Shown: positions 31,781 through 40,503, numbered from the stretch's first letter. The stretch is DNA of 52,631 bases from Georgenia thermotolerans (GCF_009193185.1 NZ_VUKF01000033.1:1-52631), one strand, 5' to 3'. Numbers and translations are program-made. Notes: generated from the sequence alone by a model not told the origin.

Positions 31781-32943
31781 TGGAGCGCCGGCAGCCGTGG
31801 AACTCGGTCACCGACCTGGTGGTCGCGGGTCTGGTCGCGACCGTCGGGCTGGTCGAGGTGTGGGTGCCCCTCGTCTCCGCCTCGGGCTCCGGATCTCGCG
31901 TCGTCAGCTCGGCGGGGATCGTGGCCTTCGCGGCCTTCCTCACCCAGCGGCGCACCCGACCCGCCGTCTCGCTGCTGGCGCTGCTGGTGTGGCCGGTCAT
32001 CGGCGTCCTGACCGGCGGTTCGGTGCAGATCCTGTTCTTCGGTCAGCTGGTGCCGCTGACCTTCCTCGTCTACTCCGTCGCCCGGCACGGGCGAGGCCGG
32101 GTGGTCTGGGTCGGGCTGCTGGCGGCAGCGGCCTTCATGGCGCTCGCCGACCTGACGATCGAGTGGCTCCAGGAACCCGGCGAGATCATCTTCCACTGGG
32201 GCTTCCTGGTCCTGGCCAGCCTCATCGGCCGCGGGCTCCGGCTGTCCGAGGACCGCGCCGTCGCCGCCGCGCTGCGCGCCGCGGAGGTCGAGACCACCAG
32301 CCGCGAGCGAACCCTCGCCGCCCTGGCGGACGAGCAGGCCCGCATCGCCCGCGAGCTGCACGACGTCGTCGCCCACTCGGTCAGCGTGATGGTGGTCCAG
32401 GCCGGCGCCGCCGAGCAGGTCGTCGCCGACGACCCGCGGCACGTCCGCGAGGCGCTCGCCACCATCCGGACGACCGGCACCGGCGCCCTGGCCGAGATGC
32501 GCCGCGTGGTCGCCATGCTGCGTCAGCCGGACGCGGCCGGTGAGCTCGCACCGCAGCCGGACGTCGCCGGCCTGCCGTCCCTCGTGGAGCAGGCGCGCGC
32601 CCCGGGCCTCGCCGTCGACCTCGAGGTCCACGGCACGCCGGTGGCGCTCCCGGCGGGCCTGGGACTGGCGGTGTACCGGATCGCCCAGGAGGCCCTGACC
32701 AACGTGCGCCGCCATGCCGCCGCCAGCCACGCGCGCGTCCTGCTGAGGTACGGCCCGGGGGCGCTCGAGCTCGAGGTGACGGACAACGGTCACGGCGGGC
32801 CGGCCACGGCGCCGCACGGGTCCGCGGGGCACGGCCTGATCGGCATGCGTGAACGCGCCTCGATGTACGGCGGGCGGCTCGAGACCACCGCAACCCCCGG
32901 CGGCTACACCGTCCGCGCCGTCCTCCCCGTGGCGGGTCCGTGA
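31780..32943 (+). CDS. NarL-type sensor histidine kinase
   Basis: The 387-residue protein has four to five transmembrane helices in residues 10-155, no obvious extracellular sensor domain, then a dimerisation/phosphoacceptor helix RIARELHDVVAHSVSVMVVQ (HisKA_3; His in ELHD) at about 190-210, and an ATPase domain ending in DNGHGG and GHGLIGMRERASMYGG. It phosphorylates the response regulator encoded next, whose GTG start overlaps this stop as GTGA. Kinases with compact membrane domains often sense envelope stress or lipid state; the signal here is unknown. GTG at 31780 is set by the leaderless promoter. Confidence 0.92.
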   Translation: MERRQPWNSVTDLVVAGLVATVGLVEVWVPLVSASGSGSRVVSSAGIVAFAAFLTQRRTRPAVSLLALLVWPVIGVLTGGSVQILFFGQLVPLTFLVYSVARHGRGRVVWVGLLAAAAFMALADLTIEWLQEPGEIIFHWGFLVLASLIGRGLRLSEDRAVAAALRAAEVETTSRERTLAALADEQARIARELHDVVAHSVSVMVVQAGAAEQVVADDPRHVREALATIRTTGTGALAEMRRVVAMLRQPDAAGELAPQPDVAGLPSLVEQARAPGLAVDLEVHGTPVALPAGLGLAVYRIAQEALTNVRRHAAASHARVLLRYGPGALELEVTDNGHGGPATAPHGSAGHGLIGMRERASMYGGRLETTATPGGYTVRAVLPVAGP

Positions 32944-33611
32944 GCGCCCCGCCCACGACGGTCCTCGTCGTCGACGACCAGGAGCTGGTCCGCGCCGGCT
33001 TCCGGCTGATCCTCGAGCGCGCCGGGTACGCCGTCGTCGGCGAGGCGGGTGACGGGCTCGAGGCGGTCGCGATGACGGCGGAGCACCGTCCCGACGTCGT
33101 CCTCATGGACGTGCGGATGCCGCGCCTGGACGGCATCGAGGCGACCCGGCGCATCCTGTCCGGTGCTGACCCGGCGCCGCGGATCCTGGCGCTGACGACG
33201 TTCGACCTGGACGAGTACGTCTATGCCGCCGTCCGGGCCGGGGCGGCGGGCTTCCTGCTCAAGGACGTCTCCCCAGAGGACCTCGCGCACGCCGTGCACG
33301 TGGTCGCCCGCGGCGAGCAGATGCTCGCGCCCGCCCTGATCACGCGCCTGCTGAACCAGTTCACGCGGCGGCCACCGGCCGGGACGCTGCCGCCCGCGCT
33401 TGCCGACCTCACCGAGCGCGAGCGGGACGTGGCGCGCCTGGTGGCACGCGGACTGTCCAACGCCGAGATCGGCGCCGAGCTGTTCCTCAGCGAAGCGACC
33501 GTGAAGACCTACCTGTCGCGGCTGCTGGCCAAGCTCCACCTGCGCGACCGCGTCCAGATCGCCGTCCTGGCCTACGAGTCCGGCCTGGTCCAGGTCGGCG
33601 AGGCCACCTGA
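32940..33611 (+). CDS. NarL/LuxR-type response regulator
   Basis: The 223-residue protein has a receiver domain (acidic pair Asp 12-13, phosphoacceptor Asp 57 in VVLMDVRMP, Thr in ALTTFD, Lys in FLLKDV) and a C-terminal GerE helix-turn-helix (LTERERDVARLVARGLSNAE ... SEATVKTYLSRLLAKL). It is translationally coupled to the kinase. It probably binds the GGTTGAC-N6-GTCAACC dyad at 31715-31734 and controls its own operon and the divergent membrane protein. Confidence 0.93.
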   Translation: MSAPPTTVLVVDDQELVRAGFRLILERAGYAVVGEAGDGLEAVAMTAEHRPDVVLMDVRMPRLDGIEATRRILSGADPAPRILALTTFDLDEYVYAAVRAGAAGFLLKDVSPEDLAHAVHVVARGEQMLAPALITRLLNQFTRRPPAGTLPPALADLTERERDVARLVARGLSNAEIGAELFLSEATVKTYLSRLLAKLHLRDRVQIAVLAYESGLVQVGEAT

Positions 33612-33708
33612 CGCCCCAGGCTCCGCGGGCCCCTCACGCCGCGCGTCAGGCACCGACCTCACCGGTGTCGCCCTACCACCTCGGGCGAGCCAGGGGCCGG
33701 CGGGCGCC

Positions 33709-34914
33709 TCAGCGCACGAACGCGCTCAGCCCGGTGATCGCCCGGCCCACGACGAGCTGGTTGATCTCGTTGGTGCCCTCGAAGGTGTAGATCGCCTCGG
33801 CGTCGGCGAAGAACCGGGCCACGTCGGTGTCCAGGGTGATGCCGTTGCCGCCGCACACCTCCCGCGCCAGCGCGACCGTCTCGCGGGTGCGCCTGGCGAT
33901 CCAGCCCTTGGCCAGCGCGGCGTCGGCGTCGCTGTAGCCGCCGCCGTCCTCGAGCTGGCTCAGCCGCACCGCCATCCCCAGGGAGGCGGTGAGGTTGCCG
34001 AGCATGGTGGCGAGCTTGTCCTGGACGAGCTGGTAGCCGGCGATGGGCCGGCCGAACTGCTCGCGCGCCAGGGTGTAGCGCACCGCGGCCTCGTAGGCGC
34101 CGGCCTGGGCGCCGGTGGCCAGCCAGGACACGTCGGCCCGCATGGACCGCAGCAGCCGGTTGACGTCGCGGAAGGAGTTCACCCGCTGCAGCCGCCGGGC
34201 CTCGGGGACCCGCACGCGGTCGAGGGTGATGTGCCCGTTGTTGACGATCCGCAGGGCCATCTTCCGCGGGATCTGCTCCACGGTGACCCCCGGCGCGTGG
34301 CGGTCGACGAGGAAGGCCTTGACCTCGCCGTCGGCCTCGTCGCGGGCGACGACGGTGATGAGGTCGGCGTACTCCGCTCCCCCGATCCACCGCTTGGCGC
34401 CGCTGATCACCCACCCGTCGCCGTCGCGGCGGGCGGTGGTGGCCAGCCCGCGGGCGACGTCGCTGCCGTGGTCGGGCTCGGTGAGGGCGAAGACGCCCTT
34501 GATCGCCCAGCTGCGCACGCCCTCGTCGAGCTCGGCCGCCTGCGCGGGCGACCCGCCGAGCAGCACGCTGTTGCGGAACAGCGTGGCCTGGGCGCCGTAG
34601 AACACCGCCACGGACACGTCGGTGCGGGCCAGCTCGAGCATGCGGAAGCCGCGGTAGAGCGCGCTGGTCTCCACGCCCAGCTCCGGCGGGGCCATGAGGT
34701 CCAGCGCCTCGAGCGGCCCGCGGATCGCGTGGGGGAACTCCGCCCGGTCCCAGTGGTCGTTGACCAGCGGCCTCACGTCGCGCTCGAGCACCTCGCGCAG
34801 CCGCCCCAGCACCGCCCGCTCGGGGTCGCTGAGCAGCGACTCGTAGCCGTAGGGGTCGATCGCCTCGTACAGCCGCCTCGTCGTCTCCAGCACCGTCACG
34901 GCGCCGGCGCTCAC
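33709..34914 (-). CDS. Acyl-CoA dehydrogenase
   Basis: The 401-residue flavoenzyme has the family signatures WAIKGVFALTEPDHGSDVA and KRWIGGAEYADL, the FAD/dimer block ARRTRETVALAREVCGGNGI, and the C-terminal FFADAEAIYTFEGTNEINQLVVGRAITG, which carries the catalytic Glu (YTFEGTNEI). It introduces a double bond at alpha-beta of an acyl-CoA. The sequence is of the glutaryl-CoA/medium-chain branch by length and motif, but substrate cannot be fixed. The GTG start at 34914 overlaps the maoC stop (GTGA). It is the last gene of the five-gene operon under the MarR-type regulator. Confidence 0.9.
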   Translation of the reverse strand: MSAGAVTVLETTRRLYEAIDPYGYESLLSDPERAVLGRLREVLERDVRPLVNDHWDRAEFPHAIRGPLEALDLMAPPELGVETSALYRGFRMLELARTDVSVAVFYGAQATLFRNSVLLGGSPAQAAELDEGVRSWAIKGVFALTEPDHGSDVARGLATTARRDGDGWVISGAKRWIGGAEYADLITVVARDEADGEVKAFLVDRHAPGVTVEQIPRKMALRIVNNGHITLDRVRVPEARRLQRVNSFRDVNRLLRSMRADVSWLATGAQAGAYEAAVRYTLAREQFGRPIAGYQLVQDKLATMLGNLTASLGMAVRLSQLEDGGGYSDADAALAKGWIARRTRETVALAREVCGGNGITLDTDVARFFADAEAIYTFEGTNEINQLVVGRAITGLSAFVR

Positions 34915-35363
34915 GCGTAGAACCGGAACAGGGTGGTCGCCGCGACCGCCGGCTTGGTACCGCCCTCGACCTCGATGACGTTGTCCAGGGTGAGCTGGTA
35001 CCCGCCGGGCACCTCGGTGACCTCGCGGACCGTGGAGCCCATCCGCACCCGCGAGCCGACCTTGACCGGGGAGGGGAAGCGCACCTTGTCCAGGCCGTAG
35101 TTGACCTTGGTGGTCACGCCCTCGACGTCGAGCAGCTCCTCGGAGAAGGGGATGATCAGCGACAGGCTGAGGTAGCCGTGGGCGATGGGGGCGCCGAACG
35201 GGCCGTCCTTGGCGCGCTCGGGGTCGACGTGGATCCACTGGTGGTCGTCGGTGGCGTCGGCGAAGAGGTTGACCTGCTCCTGGGTGATCTCGCGGTAGCC
35301 GGAGAAGCCGAGGTCGGTGCCGGCGAGGCCGGGCAGGTCCTGGAACGTCACGGTGGTGGTCAT
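34911..35363 (-). CDS. MaoC-like enoyl-CoA hydratase
   Basis: The 150-residue hot-dog fold protein has the hydratase motif QVNLFADATDDHQWIHVDPERA with catalytic Asp/His positions, then GPFGAPIAHGYLSLSLI, the usual (R)-specific enoyl-CoA hydratase signature, and VNYGLDKVRFPSPVKVGSRVR. It would add water to the enoyl-CoA made by the dehydrogenase encoded next. ATG at 35363 overlaps the ligase stop (ATGA), and its own stop overlaps the dehydrogenase start, so the whole set is translationally coupled. Confidence 0.9.
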   Translation of the reverse strand: MTTTVTFQDLPGLAGTDLGFSGYREITQEQVNLFADATDDHQWIHVDPERAKDGPFGAPIAHGYLSLSLIIPFSEELLDVEGVTTKVNYGLDKVRFPSPVKVGSRVRMGSTVREVTEVPGGYQLTLDNVIEVEGGTKPAVAATTLFRFYA

Positions 35364-36871
35364 GCGGTCTCCTCGAGTCGGGTGCGGATGAGGTGCTTCT
35401 GGAGCTTGCCCGTCGCGGTGCGCGGGAGCTGGTCGACGAAGACGACGTCCTTGGGGATCTTGTAGCGCGCCAGGCGCCCGTCGAGGGCGGCGACGACGTC
35501 GTCGGGGGTGAGGGTGGCGCCCTCGGCGAGGACGACGTAGGCGTGGCCGACCTCGCCCCACTTGGGGTGGGCCACCCCGATGACGGCGGCCTCGGCGACG
35601 CCGGGGATGTCGAGCAGGGCGTTCTCCACCTCGGCCGGGTACACGTTCTCCCCGCCGGAGATGAACATGTCCTTGAGCCGGTCCTTGATGTAGACGTAGC
35701 CGTCCTCGTCGACGGTGGCCAGGTCGCCGGTGTGGTACCAGCCGTCGCGGATCGCCTCGGCGGTGGCCTCGGGCTTGTTCCAGTACCCGCGCATGACGTT
35801 GGGGCCCTGGGCGATGACCTCGCCGATCTCCCCCGGCGCGACGTCGCGCCCGTCGGGGGTGACCACGCGGCCCTCCACCCAGAAGTGCGGGCGGCCGGCC
35901 GAGCCGGACTTGCGGAACGCGTCCTCGTTGAGCAGCAGGTAGATCCCCGGCGCGGTCTCGGTCATGCCGAAGCCCTGCTGGACGGCGACTCCGCGGTCGG
36001 CCCAGGTGCGCAGCATCCGGTCGGGCAGCGGCGAGCCGCCGACGAGGACGTTGCGCAGGCTGGACAGGTCCGTCCCGGGGAAGGTCGGCTCGAGGGCGAG
36101 GGCGTCCATCATCGCCGGGACGGCGAACATCGACGTCACGCCCTCAGCGGCGATGGTCTCGAGCACCGTGGTGGGCTTGAAGCCGTGCTGAATGATGATC
36201 TTCCCGCCCTTGAGGAAGGTCGGCATGGTCATCGTGTTCAGCCCGGCCACGTGGAACAGCGGGGCGACGGCGAGCATGACCTCGTCGCGGAGGAAGTCGG
36301 TGTCCACCAGGGCGGTGAAGTACTGGAAGCTCAGTGACCCGTGGGTGTGTGTGGCGCCCTTGGGCCGGCCGGTGGTGCCCGAGGTGTACATGATCATCGC
36401 CGGGTCGTCCCAGCCGACCTGCTCGTCGATGACGTCGGTGCCGCCGGCGGCGAGGAACTCCTCGAAGCCGTCCTCGACGCCGATCCACCGCACGCCCTCG
36501 AGGTGGGCGAGGCGCGCGGCGTGCTCCGCGTGCTCGGCGCCGTGGACCACCACCGACGCGCCGGAGTCGGTGAGGATGTACTCGACCTCGGCGGGGGCGA
36601 GCCGGGCGTTGATGATCACCCAGATCGCGCCGAGCTGGGCGGTGGCGAAGAACGTCTCCAGCAGCGAGGGGTGGTTGAACCCCACGTAGGCCACCCGGTC
36701 GCCGCGCCGCACGCCGGCGGCGCGCAGGGCGTTGGCCAGCTGGCGGGTGCGCCGCTCGACGTCGGCGTAGGTGTCCACGCGGTCGCCGTAGACCAGCGCG
36801 GCCCGGTCCGCGCCGTTCTTGACCCGTCGCGCCGGCCAGGAGCCGATGCCGAGGTCACGCACCGCTCTCAC
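35360..36871 (-). CDS. AMP-dependent acyl-CoA synthetase (ligase)
   Basis: The 503-residue adenylate-forming enzyme has the P-loop MYTSGTTGRPKGATHTHGS, GGSPLP, the A5 motif QQGFGMTETAP, the A7 motif YHTGDLATVDEDGY and the C-terminal RTATGKLQK with the adenylation Lys. It activates a carboxylic acid to its CoA thioester with ATP. GTG at 36871 overlaps the amidohydrolase end by 17 bases; a second GTG at 36862 is possible. The substrate is probably the acid that the operon degrades; motifs do not tell fatty from aromatic acids. Confidence 0.9.
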   Translation of the reverse strand: MRAVRDLGIGSWPARRVKNGADRAALVYGDRVDTYADVERRTRQLANALRAAGVRRGDRVAYVGFNHPSLLETFFATAQLGAIWVIINARLAPAEVEYILTDSGASVVVHGAEHAEHAARLAHLEGVRWIGVEDGFEEFLAAGGTDVIDEQVGWDDPAMIMYTSGTTGRPKGATHTHGSLSFQYFTALVDTDFLRDEVMLAVAPLFHVAGLNTMTMPTFLKGGKIIIQHGFKPTTVLETIAAEGVTSMFAVPAMMDALALEPTFPGTDLSSLRNVLVGGSPLPDRMLRTWADRGVAVQQGFGMTETAPGIYLLLNEDAFRKSGSAGRPHFWVEGRVVTPDGRDVAPGEIGEVIAQGPNVMRGYWNKPEATAEAIRDGWYHTGDLATVDEDGYVYIKDRLKDMFISGGENVYPAEVENALLDIPGVAEAAVIGVAHPKWGEVGHAYVVLAEGATLTPDDVVAALDGRLARYKIPKDVVFVDQLPRTATGKLQKHLIRTRLEETA

Positions 36872-37787
36872 CCCGGGCCGAGGCGGGCGCGGCCGGGTCC
36901 GCGGCGGAGGCGAGGCCGAGCAGCCGCACGGCGTTGTCCTTGAGGATCTTCGGGCGCACCTCGTCCTTGAGGTCGAGGGCGGCGAAGTCCTTGAGCCAGC
37001 GCTCGGGGGTCAGCAGCGGGAAGTCCGAGGCGAAGAGGACCTTGTCCTGCAGCAGGGAGTTCGCCTGCTTGACCAGGGCGGGCGGGAAGTACTTCGGCGA
37101 CCAGCCCGACAGGTCGATGTAGACGTTGCCCTTGTGCCCGGCCACCGCGATCGCCTCGTCCTGCCAGGGCACCGAGGGGTGGGCCATGATGATGTCCATC
37201 TGCGGGAAGGTGGCCGCGACGACGTCGAGCAGCATGGGGTTCGACAGCCCCAGCTTGATCCCGAACCCGCCCGGCATGCGCGCGCCGATGCCGGTCTGGC
37301 CGGTGTGGAAGATCGTCGGGAGGCGGTACTCCTCGATGACGGCGTAGAGCGGGAACCAGCGCTCGTCGGAGGGGTCGAAGTCCTGGAGCGAGGGGTGGAA
37401 CTTGAACCCGCGCACCCCGAGCTCCTCCGCCTGGCGCCGGGCCCGGTCGACGGCGTCGGCCGCGTGCGGGTCGACGGAGCCGAACGGGATGAGGACGTCG
37501 TTGTTGCGGGCGGCGCCCTCGGCGATCTCCTCGGTGCTGTTCGGGGCGTGGCCGAGCTTGGTGGTGGCGTCGACGGTGAACACGACGGCGGCCATCTGCC
37601 GCTCGCGGTAGTACTGCGCCGTCTCGTCGATGGTCATCCGGTCGGTGGGCGCCTTGAAGTACTTCGCGGCCGCGTCGAGCACCTCCCCCGGCAGGGAGAG
37701 GTGGCCGTGGTGGTCCTTCTCCACGTGCACGTGGGTGTCGACGGCGACGACGGCGGCCGGGTCGACCGCGCACTCGTATCGGGTCAT
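36855..37787 (-). CDS. Amidohydrolase family 2 (TIM-barrel metal enzyme)
   Basis: The 310-residue protein starts with VVAVDTHVHVEKDHHGH, the first metal-binding HxH, and continues with RGFKFHPSLQDFDPSD (conserved His), TIFHTGQTG, IIMAHPSVPWQDEAI and LFASDFPLLTP with a conserved Asp. This is the amidohydrolase 2 layout of decarboxylases and lactone or ester hydrolases such as resorcylate and aminocarboxymuconate decarboxylases. The true reaction is open. Its presence in a CoA-ligase operon suggests an acidic ring or lactone intermediate. ATG at 37787 overlaps the SDR stop (ATGA). Confidence 0.86.
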   Translation of the reverse strand: MTRYECAVDPAAVVAVDTHVHVEKDHHGHLSLPGEVLDAAAKYFKAPTDRMTIDETAQYYRERQMAAVVFTVDATTKLGHAPNSTEEIAEGAARNNDVLIPFGSVDPHAADAVDRARRQAEELGVRGFKFHPSLQDFDPSDERWFPLYAVIEEYRLPTIFHTGQTGIGARMPGGFGIKLGLSNPMLLDVVAATFPQMDIIMAHPSVPWQDEAIAVAGHKGNVYIDLSGWSPKYFPPALVKQANSLLQDKVLFASDFPLLTPERWLKDFAALDLKDEVRPKILKDNAVRLLGLASAADPAAPASARGESGA

Positions 37788-38734
37788 CGCTGCTCGGCCT
37801 TCTCCGTCGGGGCCTGCCCCGCCTTCTGCTCGGCCGGGGGCTGCGGCATGGGCTGGCCGACGCTCTGGAGCACCTGGCCGAACAGGGAGTCGAAGTCCTC
37901 GGTGAGCTGGTCGTAGGACCAGCCGCCGTCCTGGAACGCGGTGGCCACCTCCTGCGGGTGGGACCACAGGGCGAGGCGGTCCCCGCCCACGCCGACCGCC
38001 TGGCCGCTGATGCCGGCCGCGGCGTCGGAGGCGAGGAAGGCGATGACCCCGGCGACGTCGTCGGGGGTGCCGAAGCCCAGGACGCGGCGGGCGAAGGGCG
38101 GCATCTGCTCCCCGCGGGCGGCGGCGTCGACGAACTGCTTGAAGAACGGCACCGTCTCGGTCATGGCGGTGGCGGCGACCGGGATGACCGCGTTGGCGGT
38201 GATGTTGGCGCGGGCCAGCTCCATCGCCCAGGTGCGGACCATGCCGACGATGCCGGCCTTGGCGGCGGCGTAGTTGGTCTGGCCGAAGTTGCCGCGCTGG
38301 CCGGTCGGGGAGCCGATGCAGATGATGCGGCCGCCCTCGCCCTGCTCGCGCAGGTAGGTCGCGGCCTCGCGCACGCAGGTGAAGGTGCCGCGCAGGTGGA
38401 CGTTGACGACGGTGTCGAAGTCCTCGTCGGACATCTTCCACAGCACGGTGTCGCGCAGCACCCCGGCGTTGGTGACGAGGATGTCCAGGCGGCCGAAGCT
38501 CTCCGCGGCGGCGGCCACCAGCGCCTTGGCGGTCTCGGTGGACCCGACGGGGGCGACCACCGCGACGGCCTCCCCGCCGCCGGCGGTGATGGCCGCGACG
38601 GCGTCGTCGGCGACCTGCTGGTCGACGTCGTTGACGACGACGCGCGCGCCCTGGCGGGCCAGCTCCTTGGCGTAGGCCAGGCCCAGGCCCCGGCCGCTGC
38701 CGGTGACGATGGCGACTTTTCCGGTCAGGCTCAT
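37784..38734 (-). CDS. Short-chain dehydrogenase/reductase, 3-hydroxyacyl-CoA type
   Basis: The 316-residue SDR has the nucleotide motif TGSGRGLGLAYAKELA (12-27), NAG, catalytic Ser in ICIGSPTGQRGNFGQ, and YAAAK with the active-site Tyr and Lys. The insertion before YAAAK and the C-terminal extension of about 60 residues (rich in Pro/Gln) resemble the dehydrogenase domain of multifunctional type 2 beta-oxidation enzymes. It would oxidise a 3-hydroxyacyl-CoA or another alcohol. AAGGAG precedes the ATG at 38734 by 6 bases. It is the first gene of the operon, divergent from marR across a 147-base region containing the palindrome at 38838-38850. Confidence 0.9.
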   Translation of the reverse strand: MSLTGKVAIVTGSGRGLGLAYAKELARQGARVVVNDVDQQVADDAVAAITAGGGEAVAVVAPVGSTETAKALVAAAAESFGRLDILVTNAGVLRDTVLWKMSDEDFDTVVNVHLRGTFTCVREAATYLREQGEGGRIICIGSPTGQRGNFGQTNYAAAKAGIVGMVRTWAMELARANITANAVIPVAATAMTETVPFFKQFVDAAARGEQMPPFARRVLGFGTPDDVAGVIAFLASDAAAGISGQAVGVGGDRLALWSHPQEVATAFQDGGWSYDQLTEDFDSLFGQVLQSVGQPMPQPPAEQKAGQAPTEKAEQR

Positions 38735-38837
38735 GTCCGCTCCTTGGTGTCCTCGTTGACCGCTGGTGCTCCTGCGGGCGGCGCCCGCGACGGCATCTGC
38801 GACGTCCCTCACAGTGTGACCACAGATTGTGGAAGTC

Positions 38838-38874
38838 GTCAATCATTGACGTCCTTAATCATTGCCCCTAGGCT
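38838..38874. promoter_or_regulatory. Divergent promoter with palindromic MarR-type operator
   Basis: A perfect 13-base palindrome GTCAATCATTGAC (38838-38850) contains TTGAC on both strands. On the plus strand TTGACG (38846-38851), 17 bases, then TAGGCT (38869-38874) is an excellent promoter ending 7 bases before the marR ATG. On the minus strand TTGACG is followed after 17-18 bases by TCACACT, driving the SDR operon. A bound regulator would cover both -35 boxes. Confidence 0.75.
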
Positions 38875-38881
38875 CCGGGAC

Positions 38882-39358
38882 ATGCAACGACGCCAGGAGA
38901 CGACCGCGCCCGAGAACATCGGCCTGCTGCTGTCCCTGGCGAGCGCCCAAGGCGTCGCCGCCGCCAACACGGCACTGGCGCCGCTGGACCTCAACAGCCG
39001 GTCCTACTCCCTGCTCGAGCTGCTCGCCACCACCGACGGCGTGAGCCAGCGCGAGCTCGCCGACGCCCTGCGGCTCGACCCCAGCCAGATCGTCGCCCTC
39101 GTCGACGGGCTCGAGCGGCGCACCCTCGCCGAACGGCGCCCGCACGTCTCGGACCGCCGGCAGAAGTCCGTCGTCATCACCGGGCCGGGGCGCGAGCTCT
39201 ACGCCCAGGCCCGCGAGCGCATCGACGGCTCGATCGACGAGCTGCTCGCCGGCCTCGACGACGACGAGCGGCAGACCCTGCGCCTGCTGCTGCAGCGCGT
39301 CGTCACCCCTGGGAGTGCCCGCACCGCCGGGGCCGACCGGCTCGGGCAGGCCAGCTGA
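38882..39358 (+). CDS. MarR family transcriptional regulator
   Basis: The 158-residue protein has a winged helix-turn-helix: GVSQRELADALRLDPSQIVALVDGLERR followed by the wing LAERRPHVSDRRQKSVVITGPG. MarR proteins bind palindromes as dimers and release them on binding a small carboxylate or phenol. The ATG at 38882 is leaderless: the -10 box ends 7 bases upstream. It is divergent from the catabolic operon and probably controls both it and itself through the palindrome over the two -35 boxes. The effector would be the operon's substrate or its CoA ester. Confidence 0.92.
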   Translation: MQRRQETTAPENIGLLLSLASAQGVAAANTALAPLDLNSRSYSLLELLATTDGVSQRELADALRLDPSQIVALVDGLERRTLAERRPHVSDRRQKSVVITGPGRELYAQARERIDGSIDELLAGLDDDERQTLRLLLQRVVTPGSARTAGADRLGQAS

Positions 39359-39372
39359 CCGACACCGGCCAC

Positions 39373-39426
39373 CCGATACCGACACCGCGACCGATACCGA
39401 CACCGACGCCGATACCGACAGCACGA
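39373..39426 (+). repeat. 18-bp tandem repeats upstream of the binding-protein gene
   Basis: CCGATACCGACA recurs at 39373, 39391 and 39409, exactly 18 bases apart, in units such as CCGATACCGACACCGCGA. The array lies between marR and the substrate-binding protein gene, where it may affect the leader or bind a protein. Confidence 0.8.
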
Positions 39427-39490
39427 CCGCAGCACCCGACGCACCGACAAGCACCACCACCTCCCTCCACAGATGAAGGAAAGGAACAGC

Positions 39491-40483
39491 ATGCGCACAA
39501 GGATGTGTGTCCTGACGGCGGGGGTTCTCCTCGCCCTGACGGCCTGCTCCGGCGGCGGCAACGACGACGCCACCACCCCCGCGGCCGGCACCGAGAGCAG
39601 CTCGGCCGGCGGGTCGGAGACCACCGAGATCAAGATGGGCGTCCTGCCCATCGTTCCCAGCGCGGCCCTCCAGCTCGGCGTGGACAAGGGCATCTTCAAG
39701 GAGCACGGCTTCGACGTGTCCCTGGAGACCGGCCAGGGCGGCGCGGCGCTGCTGCCCGCCGTCGTCTCCGGCCAGATGCAGTTCGCCATCTCCAACCCGC
39801 TCAGCCTCATGCTCGCCCAGGACCAGGGGCTCGATGTCCAGGTCGTCACCGGCTACTCGCACGCCCTCAAGGAGGGCGACGACATCACCTCCGTGTGGAC
39901 CAAGCCGGACTCGGGCATCGAGTCCCCGGCGGACCTGTCCGGCAAGACCGTCGCCGTCAACAACCTCAAGACCCAGGGCGAGGTGAGCATCCGCGAGGTC
40001 GTCAAGAAGGCCGGCGGCGACCCCGACAGCATCGACTTCGTCGAGCTCGGCTTCCCCGACATGCCCGCCGCCCTCGACGCCGGCAACATCGACGCCGCCT
40101 GGGTGCCCGAGCCGTTCCAGACGATCTTCAAGGACGCCGGCGACAAGCTCGTGGCGTACAACTACCAGGAGACGATGCCGGGCGTGCCCACCATGGCCGT
40201 CTTCACCTCCGGCAAGCTCGCGAAGCAGGACCCCGAGCTGGTCGACAACTTCGCCGCGGCGGTCGACGACGTCACCGCGTACGCCCAGGAGCACCCCGAC
40301 GAGGTCCGGGAGACCCTGACGACGTTCCTGGACATGAAGCCGGAGCTCGCGCAGAAGGTGCTCATCGAGGACTTCCGCGGGCAGATGGACCGCGACGCGC
40401 TGCAGACCCTCGCCGACCTCGCGCTGCAGGACGGCATCCTCAAGAACAAGGTCGACATGGACACGTTCATGCCGAAGTCCTGA
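39491..40483 (+). CDS. ABC transporter substrate-binding lipoprotein (SsuA/NMT1-like)
   Basis: The 330-residue protein has a lipoprotein signal: basic MRTRM, hydrophobic VLTAGVLLALTAC with lipobox LTAC (Cys 19), then a Gly/Asp/Thr/Ser linker. The mature part begins IKMGVLPIVPSAALQLGVDKGIFKEHGFDV, with FAISNPLSLM and GKTVAVNNLKTQGEVSI, as in the sulfonate/nitrate/thiamine-precursor binding family. ATG at 39491 follows AAGGA; the ATG at 39473 has no site. No permease or ATPase gene is adjacent, which is unusual; it may share components encoded elsewhere or feed the neighbouring catabolic operon. A terminator hairpin follows at 40504-40537. Confidence 0.87.
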   Translation: MRTRMCVLTAGVLLALTACSGGGNDDATTPAAGTESSSAGGSETTEIKMGVLPIVPSAALQLGVDKGIFKEHGFDVSLETGQGGAALLPAVVSGQMQFAISNPLSLMLAQDQGLDVQVVTGYSHALKEGDDITSVWTKPDSGIESPADLSGKTVAVNNLKTQGEVSIREVVKKAGGDPDSIDFVELGFPDMPAALDAGNIDAAWVPEPFQTIFKDAGDKLVAYNYQETMPGVPTMAVFTSGKLAKQDPELVDNFAAAVDDVTAYAQEHPDEVRETLTTFLDMKPELAQKVLIEDFRGQMDRDALQTLADLALQDGILKNKVDMDTFMPKS

Positions 40484-40503
40484 CCACCGCCTCGGCATGC
40501 CTC

